From Antedon mediterranea (lineage: Eukaryota; Echinodermata; Crinoidea; Comatulida; Antedonidae): a stretch of DNA of 64,000 nt. Positions 22,736 through 34,719 of this stretch are shown one piece after another (the first letter of the stretch is position 1; each line of letters begins with the position of its first letter). Location: contig NC_092670.1 in assembly GCF_964355755.1 (NCBI RefSeq), positions 36,507,795-36,571,794 on the forward strand. The letters run 5' to 3'. The position numbers and the translations under genes were made by a program. The notes under the pieces are model-generated. The model ran no database searches and had not been told where the DNA came from. It saw nothing but the letters and a program-made list of their open reading frames with translations.

Positions 22736-23654
22736 TATACTACTTGCTTAACACCGTTCCGCCGACTCTTCCACCTCAGCCGCTCTGTCTATTTGTACTG
22801 TGAAGTTTCTCCAAAGTATTGTCAGCGGCTATGTTCCTTTTTGTCTGAAGGTCCGTTGCAGTTTGGAATGTTGTTGGTAAAGTGTGGTAGTTGGTTTCCC
22901 TCTGATTTTAATCTTAGTTACTGAAGTATAAGTCGACTGCTATATTTAGGTGTTTGTTTATTTTTTCCAGGGAAGACTGATTTTTCTTTAATATGTCCAA
23001 ATAATACTCATCTAGCTTGTAACACATCTAATGATATCGGTTTTGCGTTGCATCTTTTGTCAAGGTTTTGGTTTGAGATTGGGGGTAATATTGGTAAAAG
23101 ATAAATACTTTGGCACACATGGCGTTTCATACTTATAACAAAACGTAGGCCTACTTATTATTAATAATATACATTAGTATATAATAACTACAAACTTGGG
23201 GCAAGTCAGGAGAAAAAAAACCTAGGCCCCTACTGTTTCGCTGACCTCCTTCCATAATAATACCCAATCCAAAGCATAACGTAACACCCTCATATGCCAT
23301 AAAATATGCTGCAACTCAACAGCATCGTACATTATGATCAGTTTGTGATTAAATTAAACGGAAGACGATTTGTCTTTCTGTTAGTAAGTTGAGATATTGT
23401 GTTGTGTATCATTGTATTTATATGTTATGCACGCAGTCCGACAGAAGAAACGTTATCAATTAACAAAATTGCTTCTGACTTAAACATGCTTTTGCATTTT
23501 TTTTGGCAATTTTTTTAGACGACAGGTCGATATCAACTGTCCTCAATTATGCAGGGTAATGATGCTTATTGATGGATTCTTATTACAAAACCTTACTGGA
23601 ATATTATTTAACGCGTACATAAGAAAAATAGAATATGTTGGAATAATTAGTGGC
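22736..23654. other. Intronic DNA containing repeat D
   Basis: Dispersed repeat D occurs at 23097-23210 (AAAGATAAATACTTTGGCAC through ACTTGGGGCAAGTC). Otherwise nothing supported. Confidence 0.5.
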
Positions 23655-24040
23655 ACATAAAGGTGCTTTCACTCTCGTATAATTTAATTTTAACCAAAAC
23701 TGTAATACTATTTGTCCGCGTTTGCGTGTCATATGTATTATGAACAGATAGATAAAGATGCATTCAGTCTCGTATAATGTAACAAAACTCCTGTAATACT
23801 ATTTGTCCGCGTTTGCGTGTCATATTTATTATAAATAATGTATTCTCAGTACTGTAAATACTTAAATGGAGGTGAAGAGTGGATGTGCTGGTGGGGGGGG
23901 GGGGATTTGATCCATTAAGTTTAAACTCAATAATTCACCTAAATATATGCATTCAGTCTCGAATCATTTACTTTAATCAAAACTGTAATGTTATTTGTCC
24001 GCGTTTGCGTGTCATATTTATTATAAATAATGTAGTAGTA
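23655..24040 (+). repeat. Triplicated ~80-bp segment
   Basis: The block ATTTGTCCGCGTTTGCGTGT followed by CATATTTATTATAAATAATG occurs at about 23709, 23801 and 23995. Each is preceded by TCAGTCTCGTATAAT-like sequence. The third copy is also followed by the GGGGGTGGAGAG / CCATTAAGT flank seen after the second. Confidence 0.8.
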
Positions 24041-24587
24041 ATGTATAGTGTAATTACTTGAATGGGGGTGGAGAGGGGGACCCATTAAGTATAAACTACA
24101 TAATTCATTGAATCATGCTTTACGCAAACTCACAATGACGACGAAGAGATTCCAAAATACATGCTATAGCATAATAAATTTTGCAATAAGCCACTCCCTG
24201 TTTGTTATGTCACTCTTCGCATAGACTTCAATTATTTGAACGACGTTATTTATGGGGGTTATAGCTTGACAGTTCTTAAATATTTAAAGAAATTTACAAT
24301 CTTGTAATATGCCATTGTAATTTAAAACGGCGAGTATAAATTCCGGGTGAACTTCATTCAAGAAAATATATACCATGAAATCGTAAATCTACTTTAAATG
24401 TATTAAATTGACGTAAAATGTGATAGTGTTATGTTTTGGTTATTCTACAGAATTATCACGAACTCAGTTTACTTGTTAATGGAATGAAAGATGATAGCAT
24501 TTTTCCGCATTTAAGATACAGAAATGTTAACAACAAATTATTATTATTTTGAACATTTAATTATGCAGGTATATGACACGAAGAAAC
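24041..24587. other. Intronic DNA
   Basis: Nothing supported. Confidence 0.5.
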
Positions 24588-24842
24588 GCGCGCGTAGGCC
24601 TACATTCTCGTAAGCATGTGAACGGTCGCCTGATCATCAATACATAAATGCGCGCGTACGTTTTTATCATCCTTTGAACGCGCGCATACGTTTTTATCAT
24701 TCTTTGGACGCACGCGTACGTTTTCATCATCCTTTGAACGCGCGCATGCGTTTTCATCATCCTTTGAAAGCAAGCGTACCTATTCATCAGCCTTTAAACG
24801 CGCGCGTATATTTTCATAAACATTCAAACGGTCGCGTATAAT
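24588..24842. repeat. ~30-bp CpG-rich minisatellite
   Basis: About eight copies of a unit like CCTTTGAACGCGCGCATACG followed by TTTTCATCAT. Each has a CGCGCG core in otherwise AT-rich DNA. The outer copies are more diverged. Confidence 0.92.
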
Positions 24843-26099
24843 TGTGTTTCTTATTGTCTCCAGATTGTTCGTATGCTTTTGAGTGAACTACATTATTAGA
24901 TTACATTTGAATGTTACGTGATAAATTACTATATAGTTTTAGTTCGTTGTGAATATTCGCATGATGAATTTGTAAGAGTAATTTACCAAATCGGTCATTA
25001 CTACTGGGCTTATTAAGCGAGAATTCAAGATTTTTAAGCTAACATCTTTAGCAACAGAAATATATATTAAGAAGATGTTTCATGTACCGTGAAATGTCTT
25101 CTAATATCTTTATTAGAGCTGTCAGAATGGTACAATGCCCCCGGGTAGGTTGCGAGTATAAATGTGTGTGGGATTCGCTTTTACGATTACAGCCTAGCCT
25201 AATGGAGGATGAATGTCATTTCTTATTCGTCGTATACATTTTGCCTTGCTCTCTTTAACGTTTCATAAGCCGTGGGTCATTTGAATGCAAACCTTTATCC
25301 TTGTAATAAACTAGTTTTGTAGTCAGACATTGCTCAAAATGTATGGCGCCATTTTTACAGAAAACAGGAAAAGGCGCGGAATTTTATTTGCACACATACT
25401 GCAGATATACAGACAAATCCTCTATATTTTTCGTCTTAGTTATAGGCTACTCTTGAAGAGTATTTGCTCGAGCATACTGTGGAATTATACGCTTTATTCG
25501 TAACCTATGGGTTACAATAGTGTATTTTCTGAATTCTACTCTTCTACATATATTTCGACGTACAAGTATAAGCCTACGGACTTTTTTTTTCAAAGACGAA
25601 TGTACGCTGTTTTGTAATGCCTCTCAAAAATTTTAGTATAATATGTGCTACAACCAGGAGCTTTATTTCCCATCCATCAGGCCCGTCGCAACTTAACGTT
25701 TTGTCAACATGAACGAATTGTTGAAACGGTACGTCCGGTGCATTAAAATGCCTTATGTGATATTCTTTCTCGTTCATCTTTCTTAAGACCTGCGCATCAG
25801 TTTGTGCATGATACATCTCAAAAGACATTCTGATGCTCCGCGCGTATTAAGCTGTTACTGCCTGCTCAGAACATTACTGAATCATTTGCAGTCGCATTTG
25901 TGATTATTAATTAATATCTTGACTGTCAGTGACACCTACGCGTAAAATTACTGATAGTATGCACATTGAGGACCTGCATATACACATTTAACACGTCTTA
26001 CTATAGACTTGCCCCAAGTCTGTAGTTTTATTGTCTTACGTTCGAGGTGGATTATATCTAGTTTCGACGTTGACGTTTATCTTCTTCTCATGTCTGAAC
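24843..26099. other. Intronic DNA
   Basis: A short inverted match to repeat D lies at about 26003-26040 (GACTTGCCCCAAGTCTGTAG). Otherwise nothing supported. The minus frame at 25574-25828 (84 codons) is unrecognised. Confidence 0.45.
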
Positions 26100-27055
26100 T
26101 TCTGTTCAAGGTTTTCTTTACCTCGGATACGATGATTGAGTTACATATTAATACGTTGAGTTTTTCTTTGCTTTATTTGAGTTATTGTTTACGTTGTGGT
26201 GTTTTCTTACATTGTTTGAGTTTTCTTTACATGGTGTGGTTGTCTGAATCACTCTTTACGGCGTCTGATTTTGTCTTTATGTGTTTGAGTTTTGTTTACG
26301 TGTTTGATGTTGCCTTTACGTGTGTGAGTTTTTGTTTACGTGTTTTATGTTGCCTTTACGTGTTTGAGTTTTTGTTTACGTGTTTGATGTTGCCTTTACG
26401 TGAGTCAGTTTTTGTTTACGTGTTTGATGTTGCGTTTACGTGTGTGAGTTTTAGGTTCTTTTTACGCTGTTTGAGTTTTTCTTTACGTCTTTTGAGGGTT
26501 TTCTTTACATGTTTGAGGTTGTCTTAACATGTTTGAGGTTGTTTTTACCTGTTTGAGGTTGTTTTACGTTCTTCGAGTTTTTCTTCACGTAAATTAAGTT
26601 TTTCTAGACGTTATTTTAGTTTTTTACGTCGTTCGACTTGTTGTTATAACGTTTGAGTTTGTCTGTACGTTGTTTGAGTTTGTATTACGTTGTTTGAGTT
26701 TGTATTACGTTGTTTGAGTTTGTATTACGTTGTTTGAGTTTTTATTACCTTGTTTGAGTTTGTATTACGTTGTTTGAGTTTGTCTGTACGTTGTTTGAGT
26801 TTGTATTACGTTGTTTGAGTTTGTATTACGTTGTTTGAGTTTGTCTGTACGTTGTTTGAGTTTGCATTACGTTGTTTGAGTTTGTATTACGTTGTTTGAG
26901 TTTGTATTACGTTGTTTGAGTTTGTATTACGTTGTTTGAGTTTGTATTACGTTGTTTGAGTTTGTATTACGTTGTTTGGGTTTGTATTACGTTGTTTGAG
27001 TTTGTATTACGTTGTTTGAGTTTGTATTACGTTGTTTGAGTTTGTATTACGTTTT
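26100..27055 (+). repeat. TTTGAGTT minisatellite with two unit lengths
   Basis: The first part (to about 26480) has degenerate ~21-bp units alternating TTTGAGTTTTTGTTTACGTG-like and TTTGATGTTGCCTTTACGTG-like forms, giving a ~42-bp higher period. From about 26640 to 27055 the unit is 20 bp (ACGTTGTTTGAGTTTGTATT), about 20 copies, almost perfect. The 172-codon Leu/Phe-rich frame at 26009-26527 comes from the first part. Confidence 0.95.
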
Positions 27056-28665
27056 TAGGGTTTAACTTATTATGTTTTCCACATTTTACGTCGTGGAGTT
27101 GTCTTCTTCAACTGGGTTGTCTTAAGCGTAATGTAATAACATAATATGTCTGATTTATCATGTCATCTAAGAAAACACTCAGATGTGAGATAAAGTAGGC
27201 CTACATTGGCGGGACTTAAAATATATACATTGAGACATTGGTTGTTTTGTAACACTTCTATGGTTTTTTTGTCTCTAAAATATGTAATACATTCGCGGAA
27301 TAACTCCATTCCAAATAAATGGAATGATAGAGAATGTTTGAGTAAATGCAACATACTGTAGATATGCTTGCATTTACGGTGCTACTGTACTTTCGCACCA
27401 CTACTCTCGAGCTTACCCAATTTAAAAACATTCACCCACTGCGCGGCGGTGATGGTGAGTGACCATGAAGTTTTATGGCCAGGTTTAGGTGCGAAACAGC
27501 AGTAGAATGTTAATATGTAATCATGACTAAACAGTTATCACTTTATTCAAACATCATCGATCAAAGACACAAGCTAATTATTACGAAGAATATATCATGT
27601 AAAATATGTTCAGCATCTTCGACATTTCAAATTTTACTCTGACCTGACTAGAGAAGAACCCCAGTGACATTTTTACAGGGTGACGTCAAGCATATCAGTT
27701 ATTACAATTTTCCCTTTTCTCGAGGTTTAACATTTTAGTTTTGTATTAATTTCTGCTGATCCAACAGAATCCTATGTATAGATTGTGGTAACGGTTTTCC
27801 CGTAGTGATAATTACCGCGACGTCGACACACCTGCTTATTTCAAATGCAATTGGGATTATTATGATGCATAACGTTACACAATTTGAATATTTATATTTG
27901 TGTATTAGAGCTCTCTATGAAAGCAAGCATTTTTTCATTTAATTTCATTTATTTTGTCTCCATAAAATACAATATAAAAACGTGGACAAACAAAAAAACT
28001 ACACACGAAATCAGGCAGAGACATTAAAAATGGCATAGGCCTATAAATACTAAAAACAAATAAATAAACATTTTGGTTTTGTTAATTTTTTGTTTTTATA
28101 AATTTGCATTATTTTTTTAAAACATATTGTTGTTCGTTTAAAATTTTGACTGTGAATGTGTTACAATATTTAATTATTTAATTTTATATATATTTTTATT
28201 TATTGTTTGTGTTGAAATATATACTTATTGTAAGTATAACAATTTATCCAATTAGGACCTGGACGGAGTTAAATTTTGTATTCAAGACAGGACCGCAATG
28301 CAAACAGGTTTTCTTTTACCTGATTGTGTAATCTTGTATAAAGATGTTGTTAAATAAATGGATTGTTATCCATGCCCTTGTAATTACCTAGAGTTTTACT
28401 TCAAGTTTTATCCCAACCGCAATATATTTCGGTAAACTACCGGTACTACTTAAGTTGTCTTTATTTATACATCTCCGCTTCCCTGTTCTGGCATTTACAG
28501 TTTCAAAATCCACGGTATAAAATGCACATTCGCATTTGCAATGTTTTGCTATGCAATTATGCGCGCACATTATACTGTAGAACATCATGGAATGCTAGTT
28601 TCTAGATCACACCCCCGTAAAGACTAAAACGTTAACAACAGGCGAAATTTACATAAACTATTAAT
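27056..28665. other. Intronic DNA with first copy of a duplicated 115-bp segment
   Basis: The segment at 27499-27612 recurs at 30366-30485 (shared AACATCATCGATCAAAGACA and AAGAATATATCATGTAAAAT). The rest is AT-rich with no exon-like structure. Confidence 0.5.
27499..27612 (+). repeat. Dispersed duplicate, copy 1 (partner 30366-30485)
   Basis: A ~115-bp segment about 90% alike by eye to 30366-30485, in direct orientation 2.87 kb apart. Its nature is unknown. Confidence 0.85.
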
Positions 28666-28688
28666 ATTATATATATATATATATAATA
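28666..28688. repeat. (AT)n microsatellite
   Basis: An alternating TA run of about 20 bp. Confidence 0.85.
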
Positions 28689-29054
28689 TAAACAAATCAG
28701 GCAAAGAACATGTACTGAAACACAGCTATAACCAATGAGCCAAAATAGTCGACTTTTGTTGTTGTTGCGAGTACATAAAATTTAATAGTGTTTTTTGGCT
28801 GGTATTGATAATTAAAGAAACAATGCGATGCAACTTTCTATCATGTCGACAGGAAGAGGCACGCGCGTTTAAATGATGATGAAAATGATACCACTTATTG
28901 TACGCGGGCGTAAACAAAATGATGAAAATTTATTAATGTTAAAAATGCGCATTTCAAACGATGATGGAAAAACACACACGGGGCGCGTTTACCGTACCTA
29001 AAGAGAGCAAACAATATCGGCAAGGGTTCGAGGCAAACTTGCTCCTATATTTCT
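28689..29054. other. Intronic DNA
   Basis: Nothing supported. Confidence 0.5.
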
Positions 29055-29290
29055 GTTGGTGGAACAAGTTTTCTCGTAAAAGGACTATAAACCGTAGGTC
29101 CAGAGTGTACACAGTTTACCGGTGTGCACTTTTAAAGAACCCAGTTCATTATTTGAGACGAGTGGGGGGTTACCCCGGTGATCTTGAACTGGTTCACATA
29201 TAGCTCCTGTTTCATGGTGATTACCACCTATACTGTTGATAGAACAGTGAATGATTTACTATTGGCCGGTAATCCTTGTCCACATGTGCC
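29055..29290 (+). mobile_element. SINE-body-like dispersed repeat
   Basis: Contains AAAGGACTATAAACCGTAGG, GTGCACTTTTAAAGAACCCA and GGGGGGTTACCCCGG. These resemble the conserved body of SINEs common in marine invertebrates. No tRNA head is recognisable. The 80-codon frame across it (28961-29203) is a by-product. Confidence 0.45.
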
Positions 29291-30365
29291 TAAAGAAACC
29301 GTAAAACTAAAACCGTATAAATAAAGAAAATAATAATATTAAATAATACTATGTTATTTTAGAAATCCCCTCCCAATCTCTGAGAGAGGCCCTGCGAAAT
29401 ATGATATATCTTTTCTTCTTTAGGCAAGTACAGAGTGCATGCCCGTAAAAATAAGTAAAACATTAACTATCAGTGTAGATTAAGAAGACATACATTGATA
29501 TCAGTCTACCGGATCCAATGATAGATCTGCTGTACCTAATAGATTGGCAGCTCTCGTCTGTTAATATGAATTTTAATTTTCATATATCGTTTGAATGAAT
29601 TCAGTAATTGATTTTGACATATATACATAATATATAAACATCATGTGTCAGCCTGCTTGCTCGGCCGAAAAAAAGACTAATTTTGTGTATTGATAATTGC
29701 GTACGCTAGATATGTTGAGAATGATTGGTCGCTTCATGATACCACGTGATTCCCGGAATTGATTCATTCAATGTTGCATTGAATGACAATGGTTAATCTT
29801 CCTGCTATGTTAATGACACAAAATTACTAATTGCAATGTGTATGCAGTTTCTATATATAAATGCTTATTGTTAAATGTATATGAAACGCCAATCGCGTTT
29901 AAATAAGTATTACATTATCTTTAGACTTGTTTATACGTATAGTTTTAAAAGTTAGTATTATGACACAGCGTACGTTAAGCTATTGCGGTGGTGGCAAGGA
30001 GGGGGGGGGGGGGTGTTTTGGGGGAAATTCATGGATTTAGCTTAATAAGTTTACGTACGGTGTGCGAGATTTTTGTGGGTGGATGCTTTATGAAAATGAA
30101 TTGGAAACGAGGGGGACCTCCAAACTCCTGAGTGTAAGCACAATTAATATATCAACATGATATGTTTATAACCATTGACGTATTGTTTTAACAAAGCGAC
30201 TGGCCTATATAACAAACAATCAACAAGCAGACCTTAGTACGCGGTATTTAATAATACTTATGTACTGTAGTGTGAATCTACGACTGTACAATTTGATTAA
30301 ATCGAGAACGTAGGCCTAGAGTTTGTTTATTACAGCTTACCAGCAGCCCGTACACATTTTCACCG
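29291..30365. other. Intronic DNA
   Basis: A poly-G tract lies at 29997-30013. Nothing else supported. Confidence 0.5.
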
Positions 30366-30485
30366 TAGCAGAATGTTAAATATGTAATCATGGATAAACA
30401 AGTTAACACTTTATTCAAACATCATCGATCAAAGACACAAGCTAATGATCACGAAGAATATATATCATGTAAAATATGTTCAGAC
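30366..30485 (+). repeat. Dispersed duplicate, copy 2 (partner 27499-27612)
   Basis: Shares AACATCATCGATCAAAGACA and flanking sequence with copy 1, with a few substitutions and a 2-bp insertion in the TATATATC segment. Confidence 0.85.
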
Positions 30486-31069
30486 ATTTTGTGTTTCGTT
30501 GTGTTCGTAGCGTATGGTTGATTTTGTATTCACTAGGCGTTATTTATTTTGTTTATATATTAAAGTCATTTAATTGTACTATTGAATGGTACTAATAGTA
30601 ACGCCAAGATTGTTTGAAACATGAAGATGTTTGTGATACGCGATTAGCAGATAACACCGAAATCAATATGTGAGTGTGTCGTGTAATGCTGCTCCGCTCC
30701 GCCGTCAAAATCTATGTGCCGGCTGTTTTCCATGGCCTAACCCTCTGACATTCAATTCAAGATGGACTCATAAACGTTGATTATTTTTTCCAAAATTCTA
30801 TATGATGATTATATTCATATATTTGAATAATATTATTAATAGTGGAGAATGTGAACTGATAATAAGTAATCTAATATTAATGTTTTGTGATATTGATTGG
30901 AGTAGGCCTATTTGCCGAACATTAGGGTGCCTATGTTTTGTATGAAATAATCACTATCGAGCGTCTTAAATAAATTAAAGTTAACTTTTTGTTGGTTAGT
31001 TTCTTGTTCAAAGACTTAATACGCGTATTAATCACTAAATTATTAATCACTAAATAATAAGTTTTAGTT
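30486..31069. other. Intronic DNA
   Basis: Nothing supported. Confidence 0.5.
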
Positions 31070-31342
31070 AAAGATGTATTGTCCCCCTGAAAAAATATGT
31101 TTTAAAAATATCTTTGTTGAATATGTCATGCCATGAATAATGTCACGTAATAGTTATTCACTTTGACCAAAAGCTGGATTGAAAAATTGTAATTTAAATT
31201 GTCTCTCAGACAATGATTTTTGGTTCAAATTAACCGGTTTTTTTTTTCTTATAAGTGAAATAATAATTTTTTTTTTTACAGAAGTGAATAAGTGATTCTA
31301 TTAATCTTCATTTTTAATGTTTTTGGGGGACAATACATCTAT
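31070..31342. mobile_element. MITE family E, complete
   Basis: The 17-18-bp ends AAAGATGTATTGTCCCCC and GGGGGACAATACATCT are inverted repeats, flanked by TTA and ATTAA. The size is about 273 bp and there is no ORF. The right half recurs at 60256-60370. A TA target site would suit a mariner-like mobiliser (inference). Confidence 0.82.
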
Positions 31343-31466
31343 TAAGAGAAAAAAAATAAATGTCACAACCTCGGTTCACCTCATTCAAACAAGACATTAA
31401 CCCGGATGGTCGTAGCATGGGAGTTGTGGTGTGACAACTGCTAGTAATATTTCATGTTTTGAACTT

Positions 31467-31890
31467 TAAAAAAACCGCGAAATGACGTCATAGCATCCGC
31501 ATACCATGTTATACGTCGTCCGTCAAATAGAACATATAGAGGTTAACACGAGTTCAGATTCAACTAGGAAATATTTTTGATATTTATAAGTCTAATTTAC
31601 ATTGTGTTGTGTTTTGTTTAGTTATCCTATTCGTTGATTGTATATTATTAAGCGGTATTCAATTATATTTTCTATCAGTTTAGTTTGAAAAAAAACCGCG
31701 AAATGATGTCAGAATTGATTTTAATGAGTAGGAGAGCATCCGCATACAGCGTTTTACCTCGTCCTTTAAATAGGACATATAGAGGTTAACACGAGTTCAG
31801 ATTTAGTCTAATTTACGTTGTGATGTGTTTTGTTTAGTTGTCCTATTCGTTAATTGTATATTGTTATGCGGTATTCATTTATACCTTCAG
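31467..31890 (+). repeat. Tandem duplication, ~220-bp unit
   Basis: Copies at 31467-31680 and 31687-31890 share AAAACCGCGAAATGA, GCATCCGCATAC, ACATATAGAGGTTAACACGA and GTGTTTTGTTTAGTT. Internal indels differ between copies. Confidence 0.85.
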
Positions 31891-32837
31891 TTAGGATTGG
31901 TTTTTAGACGCTTGGCGTCAATATGTTATGAATTTCACTGCGGATGTTAACCCCGTGGTGTAGGCCTATTCATTTATCATACATTAAACATTTCATAGAA
32001 ATGATAAAACTTTCTAGTGTGACAGATCTGCGGCATGCTGGTCTAAATATAAAAAGCTTTGTACCACATACTTTGTTGTTGTAGGGTATATTAAAATTCG
32101 CAGTACTTGCTAATGTATTCCGTCTACACTGTGTGTACAACGTATGATATATGGCTCTTTATCATTTTAGAAGTTAAAAACACCACGATAAAATATTAAT
32201 ATTTCCTGAAAATTGATCAGTCACTTTCATTAACAGAAAACACAATTTTACGACGAACTCATAGCTTATTTATATTCGTGTGACGCAGGTTTGCACGTAA
32301 TGTCACGTGTTGTAGCTGGTAATCGCATATAATATACAAATCACCAAAGTGTATATTTTGTAAATTAAAAAACAGCAAAGTGTTTACAGGCTCATTATAC
32401 ATGTATGTGTCACCTGCTGTTTTAAAATTAATAATGTGGCCTTGTGTGGAAGATGTTTCGTTTGAACAAAATGGTCGCTTACGTTTTCATTTTATTTCAT
32501 AGTAACATTTATTTCCTTCATAATATACAACTTAATAAATAATATAATATAAAATTCATAACGAGAAGAACGATAGTTAAAACAATACATTTTTTTTCTC
32601 ATTATTATTACCCACGACACCTATTCCCCCCCCCCCCCCGCCCCACACACACACTCCCTCCCAACCCGCTTGCTACAGTGCAAAGACATGGACATATGCC
32701 ATCATGTTAATGTATTGTTCATGGGTTTGGTAATTTTCGTCAAGTCGGACCCAGTTTAGTTGATTCTGTAGCATAAATATTATGCGTATTTGGGTGCATG
32801 GTTGTGGCGACAAAAATTAATTCTTGTATTGTCCGTT
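31891..32837. other. Intronic DNA
   Basis: A poly-C and (CA)n tract lies at 32622-32657. Nothing else supported. Confidence 0.5.
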
Positions 32838-32965
32838 AAGCTCTGTCTACACTCACATTTTGTGTGACAAAAATATTTAATGTGCCCATATATGGACATG
32901 ATGATGTCATATCACTACCATATTAAAGCATATCACTACCATATTTGGGCCTATCACACGCTGTA
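32838..32965. mobile_element. MITE family B, right end lost
   Basis: Left end TAAGCTCTGTCTACACTCAC, then TGTGCCCATATATGGACATG and two copies of ATATCACTACCATATT. The right terminal repeat is absent. Confidence 0.82.
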
Positions 32966-33867
32966 TTAATATGTTTTTTGTTTGTACAAGACTCTATTAT
33001 ATTGAATAGTTTTTAAAATAATATAACACTGACTGATTGACTTGTTTAGAGTGAACTCTGACCTCTTTCACTCACCAACATTAAAAAGCCCTTTTAAATA
33101 AGTTATTGTTAATTATTTTACTTAATTAGTGCAACAGCTGTATCGATCTCATTATTGTGTGTGCTGCAGACGTTTTATGACTCCTGACTCGTTGATTATA
33201 TAGGCTATAAGAAACAATCTAGAATTCACTATTTCATCACAACATTATTTTATAATCCAAAATATGAAAATTAGATTCAATATAATTTTCAATTTTTCAT
33301 AAACATCTTATCTTATCTCATCTTTATATTAAAATTATATTATATTAATTTGCGGTTAGACAGCAGGTTGCATTTATATAAATGTAGGCCTAATGTAAGG
33401 TGGAAATATATTAGAATGGTTATGTTATAGTTTCATATTAACTTTCATCGTCATAATCATCCCTAATAGTTACGTCATTATCACATGTAACATAATTTAT
33501 GATCACCATTCATATCATTAAACATCATACTCACTTACAACGTCATTATCATTCCTATCATCTTTATTTTATTTTTACCCACATCCAACAGCGAAAATTC
33601 GCCAATTATAGGATTCCTAAAAAATATTTAGATAAAAATATATACATAAAAACACAGAAAAATACAATAGGAAACATACACAAAATGGAAACATTAAATA
33701 GCTTTAAGAACTGTAGGTCTAAAAATGTCCAAACTGTCAAAACAAAATATCGATAGTCTTATGTTTAATAGAAATGTTCTATCATTTAAAAAAAGGGATG
33801 GGGGGTGGGGGACACTCATCCCGAAATGTATTAATTTCGTATCGTATATCACACATAAATCGCGTCG
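32966..33867. other. Intronic AT-rich DNA
   Basis: The Lys/Asn-rich frame at 33499-33756 reflects AT-richness. Nothing supported. Confidence 0.5.
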
Positions 33868-34020
33868 TCAAGCTTGGTTCCCACGCAGCGCAAGGAACGC
33901 AATGTAAGTGATTTGACCAATAAGCGATGGATTATTCGAACAGTGGCTTGTCATTGATTAACTCGCTTGCGTTGCGCGTACGTCCTTGCGTTGCGTCTCT
34001 AGTGTAGGTCTCACGCTTTA
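33868..34020. mobile_element. MITE family A (A1), diverged
   Basis: Left end AAGCTTGGTTCCCACGCAGC. The core has GATTTGACCAATAAGCGATGG and CTTGTCATTGATTAACTCGC. The right end CTAGTGTAGGTCTCACGCTTTA is mutated. Confidence 0.85.
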
Positions 34021-34034
34021 GGCCTACATTCTGC

Positions 34035-34196
34035 ATGCACGCCCAAAAGGCACTCTCTCTTCTCCGACGGCGTATCGAGCGTTTCTTAATCGACAAATCA
34101 CCTAAGATCCATCAAACCGAATTAGAAATGATGGCAGTTATAATCTCTTTGCATAATTATAAACAGCAAAACGCTACTAGCATATTTGACAGTTAA
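34035..34196 (+). CDS. Small intronic ORF, unrecognised
   Basis: A 53-codon frame from ATG at 34035 to TAA at 34194-34196 on the sense strand of the TASK intron. It is rich in charged residues (includes RRRIERFLIDKSPKIHQTEL) and less AT-driven than neighbouring frames. No family, splice site or start context identifies it, so it may be chance or an unannotated exon. Confidence 0.2.
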   Translation: MHAQKALSLLRRRIERFLIDKSPKIHQTELEMMAVIISLHNYKQQNATSIFDS

Positions 34197-34719
34197 ACCA
34201 AATCGATGACTGCATTATCTATTACTAATACTTTGCCATAGCCGCTGCTAGAATGCTGATTGCCAAACGATATACTTGGCTATGCGAAGATGTTTGATTA
34301 AGCTATCAGAGTTTGCCTTGCACAAAATAATACAATTAATAGACCTCTTGTGCAATGAAACAGCGTTTCGGCATTAGTGAGTCCCCTATCTTCAATCTCA
34401 TGAACTTTTATAGATTTTCGCGCCGCTATTTTAGGCAGTTATATTCAAAAGAACAGAAGCATTAGGAAACAGTTACTATGCGGTAGCTCATAGGTTACTA
34501 CGGCTGAACAAAATGGAAACTCAGACTGGGTTTGCGCAAACCTAAAAGTACATCTGATTAGTTGCATACATTAATTTGTTTAAGACAAGAAAAGCATTTT
34601 GGTGCACACATTGCTAACCGAAATATAACCTCGGATATTTTTATGGCCGACTTCTGTCGTAATCGTCAATGTCAATTAGTCTTACATTTATCTGAATGAT
34701 TATTAAGCCAGAATTGTTT
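34197..34719. other. Intronic DNA
   Basis: Nothing supported. Confidence 0.5.

Noticed and set aside
26009-26527. 172-codon Leu/Phe/Cys-rich membrane-like ORF
   Set aside because: It coincides with the degenerate 21-bp minisatellite and ends where the unit length changes.
26640-27055. CRISPR-like regular repeats
   Set aside because: The 20-bp units are contiguous without spacers, and the genome is eukaryotic.
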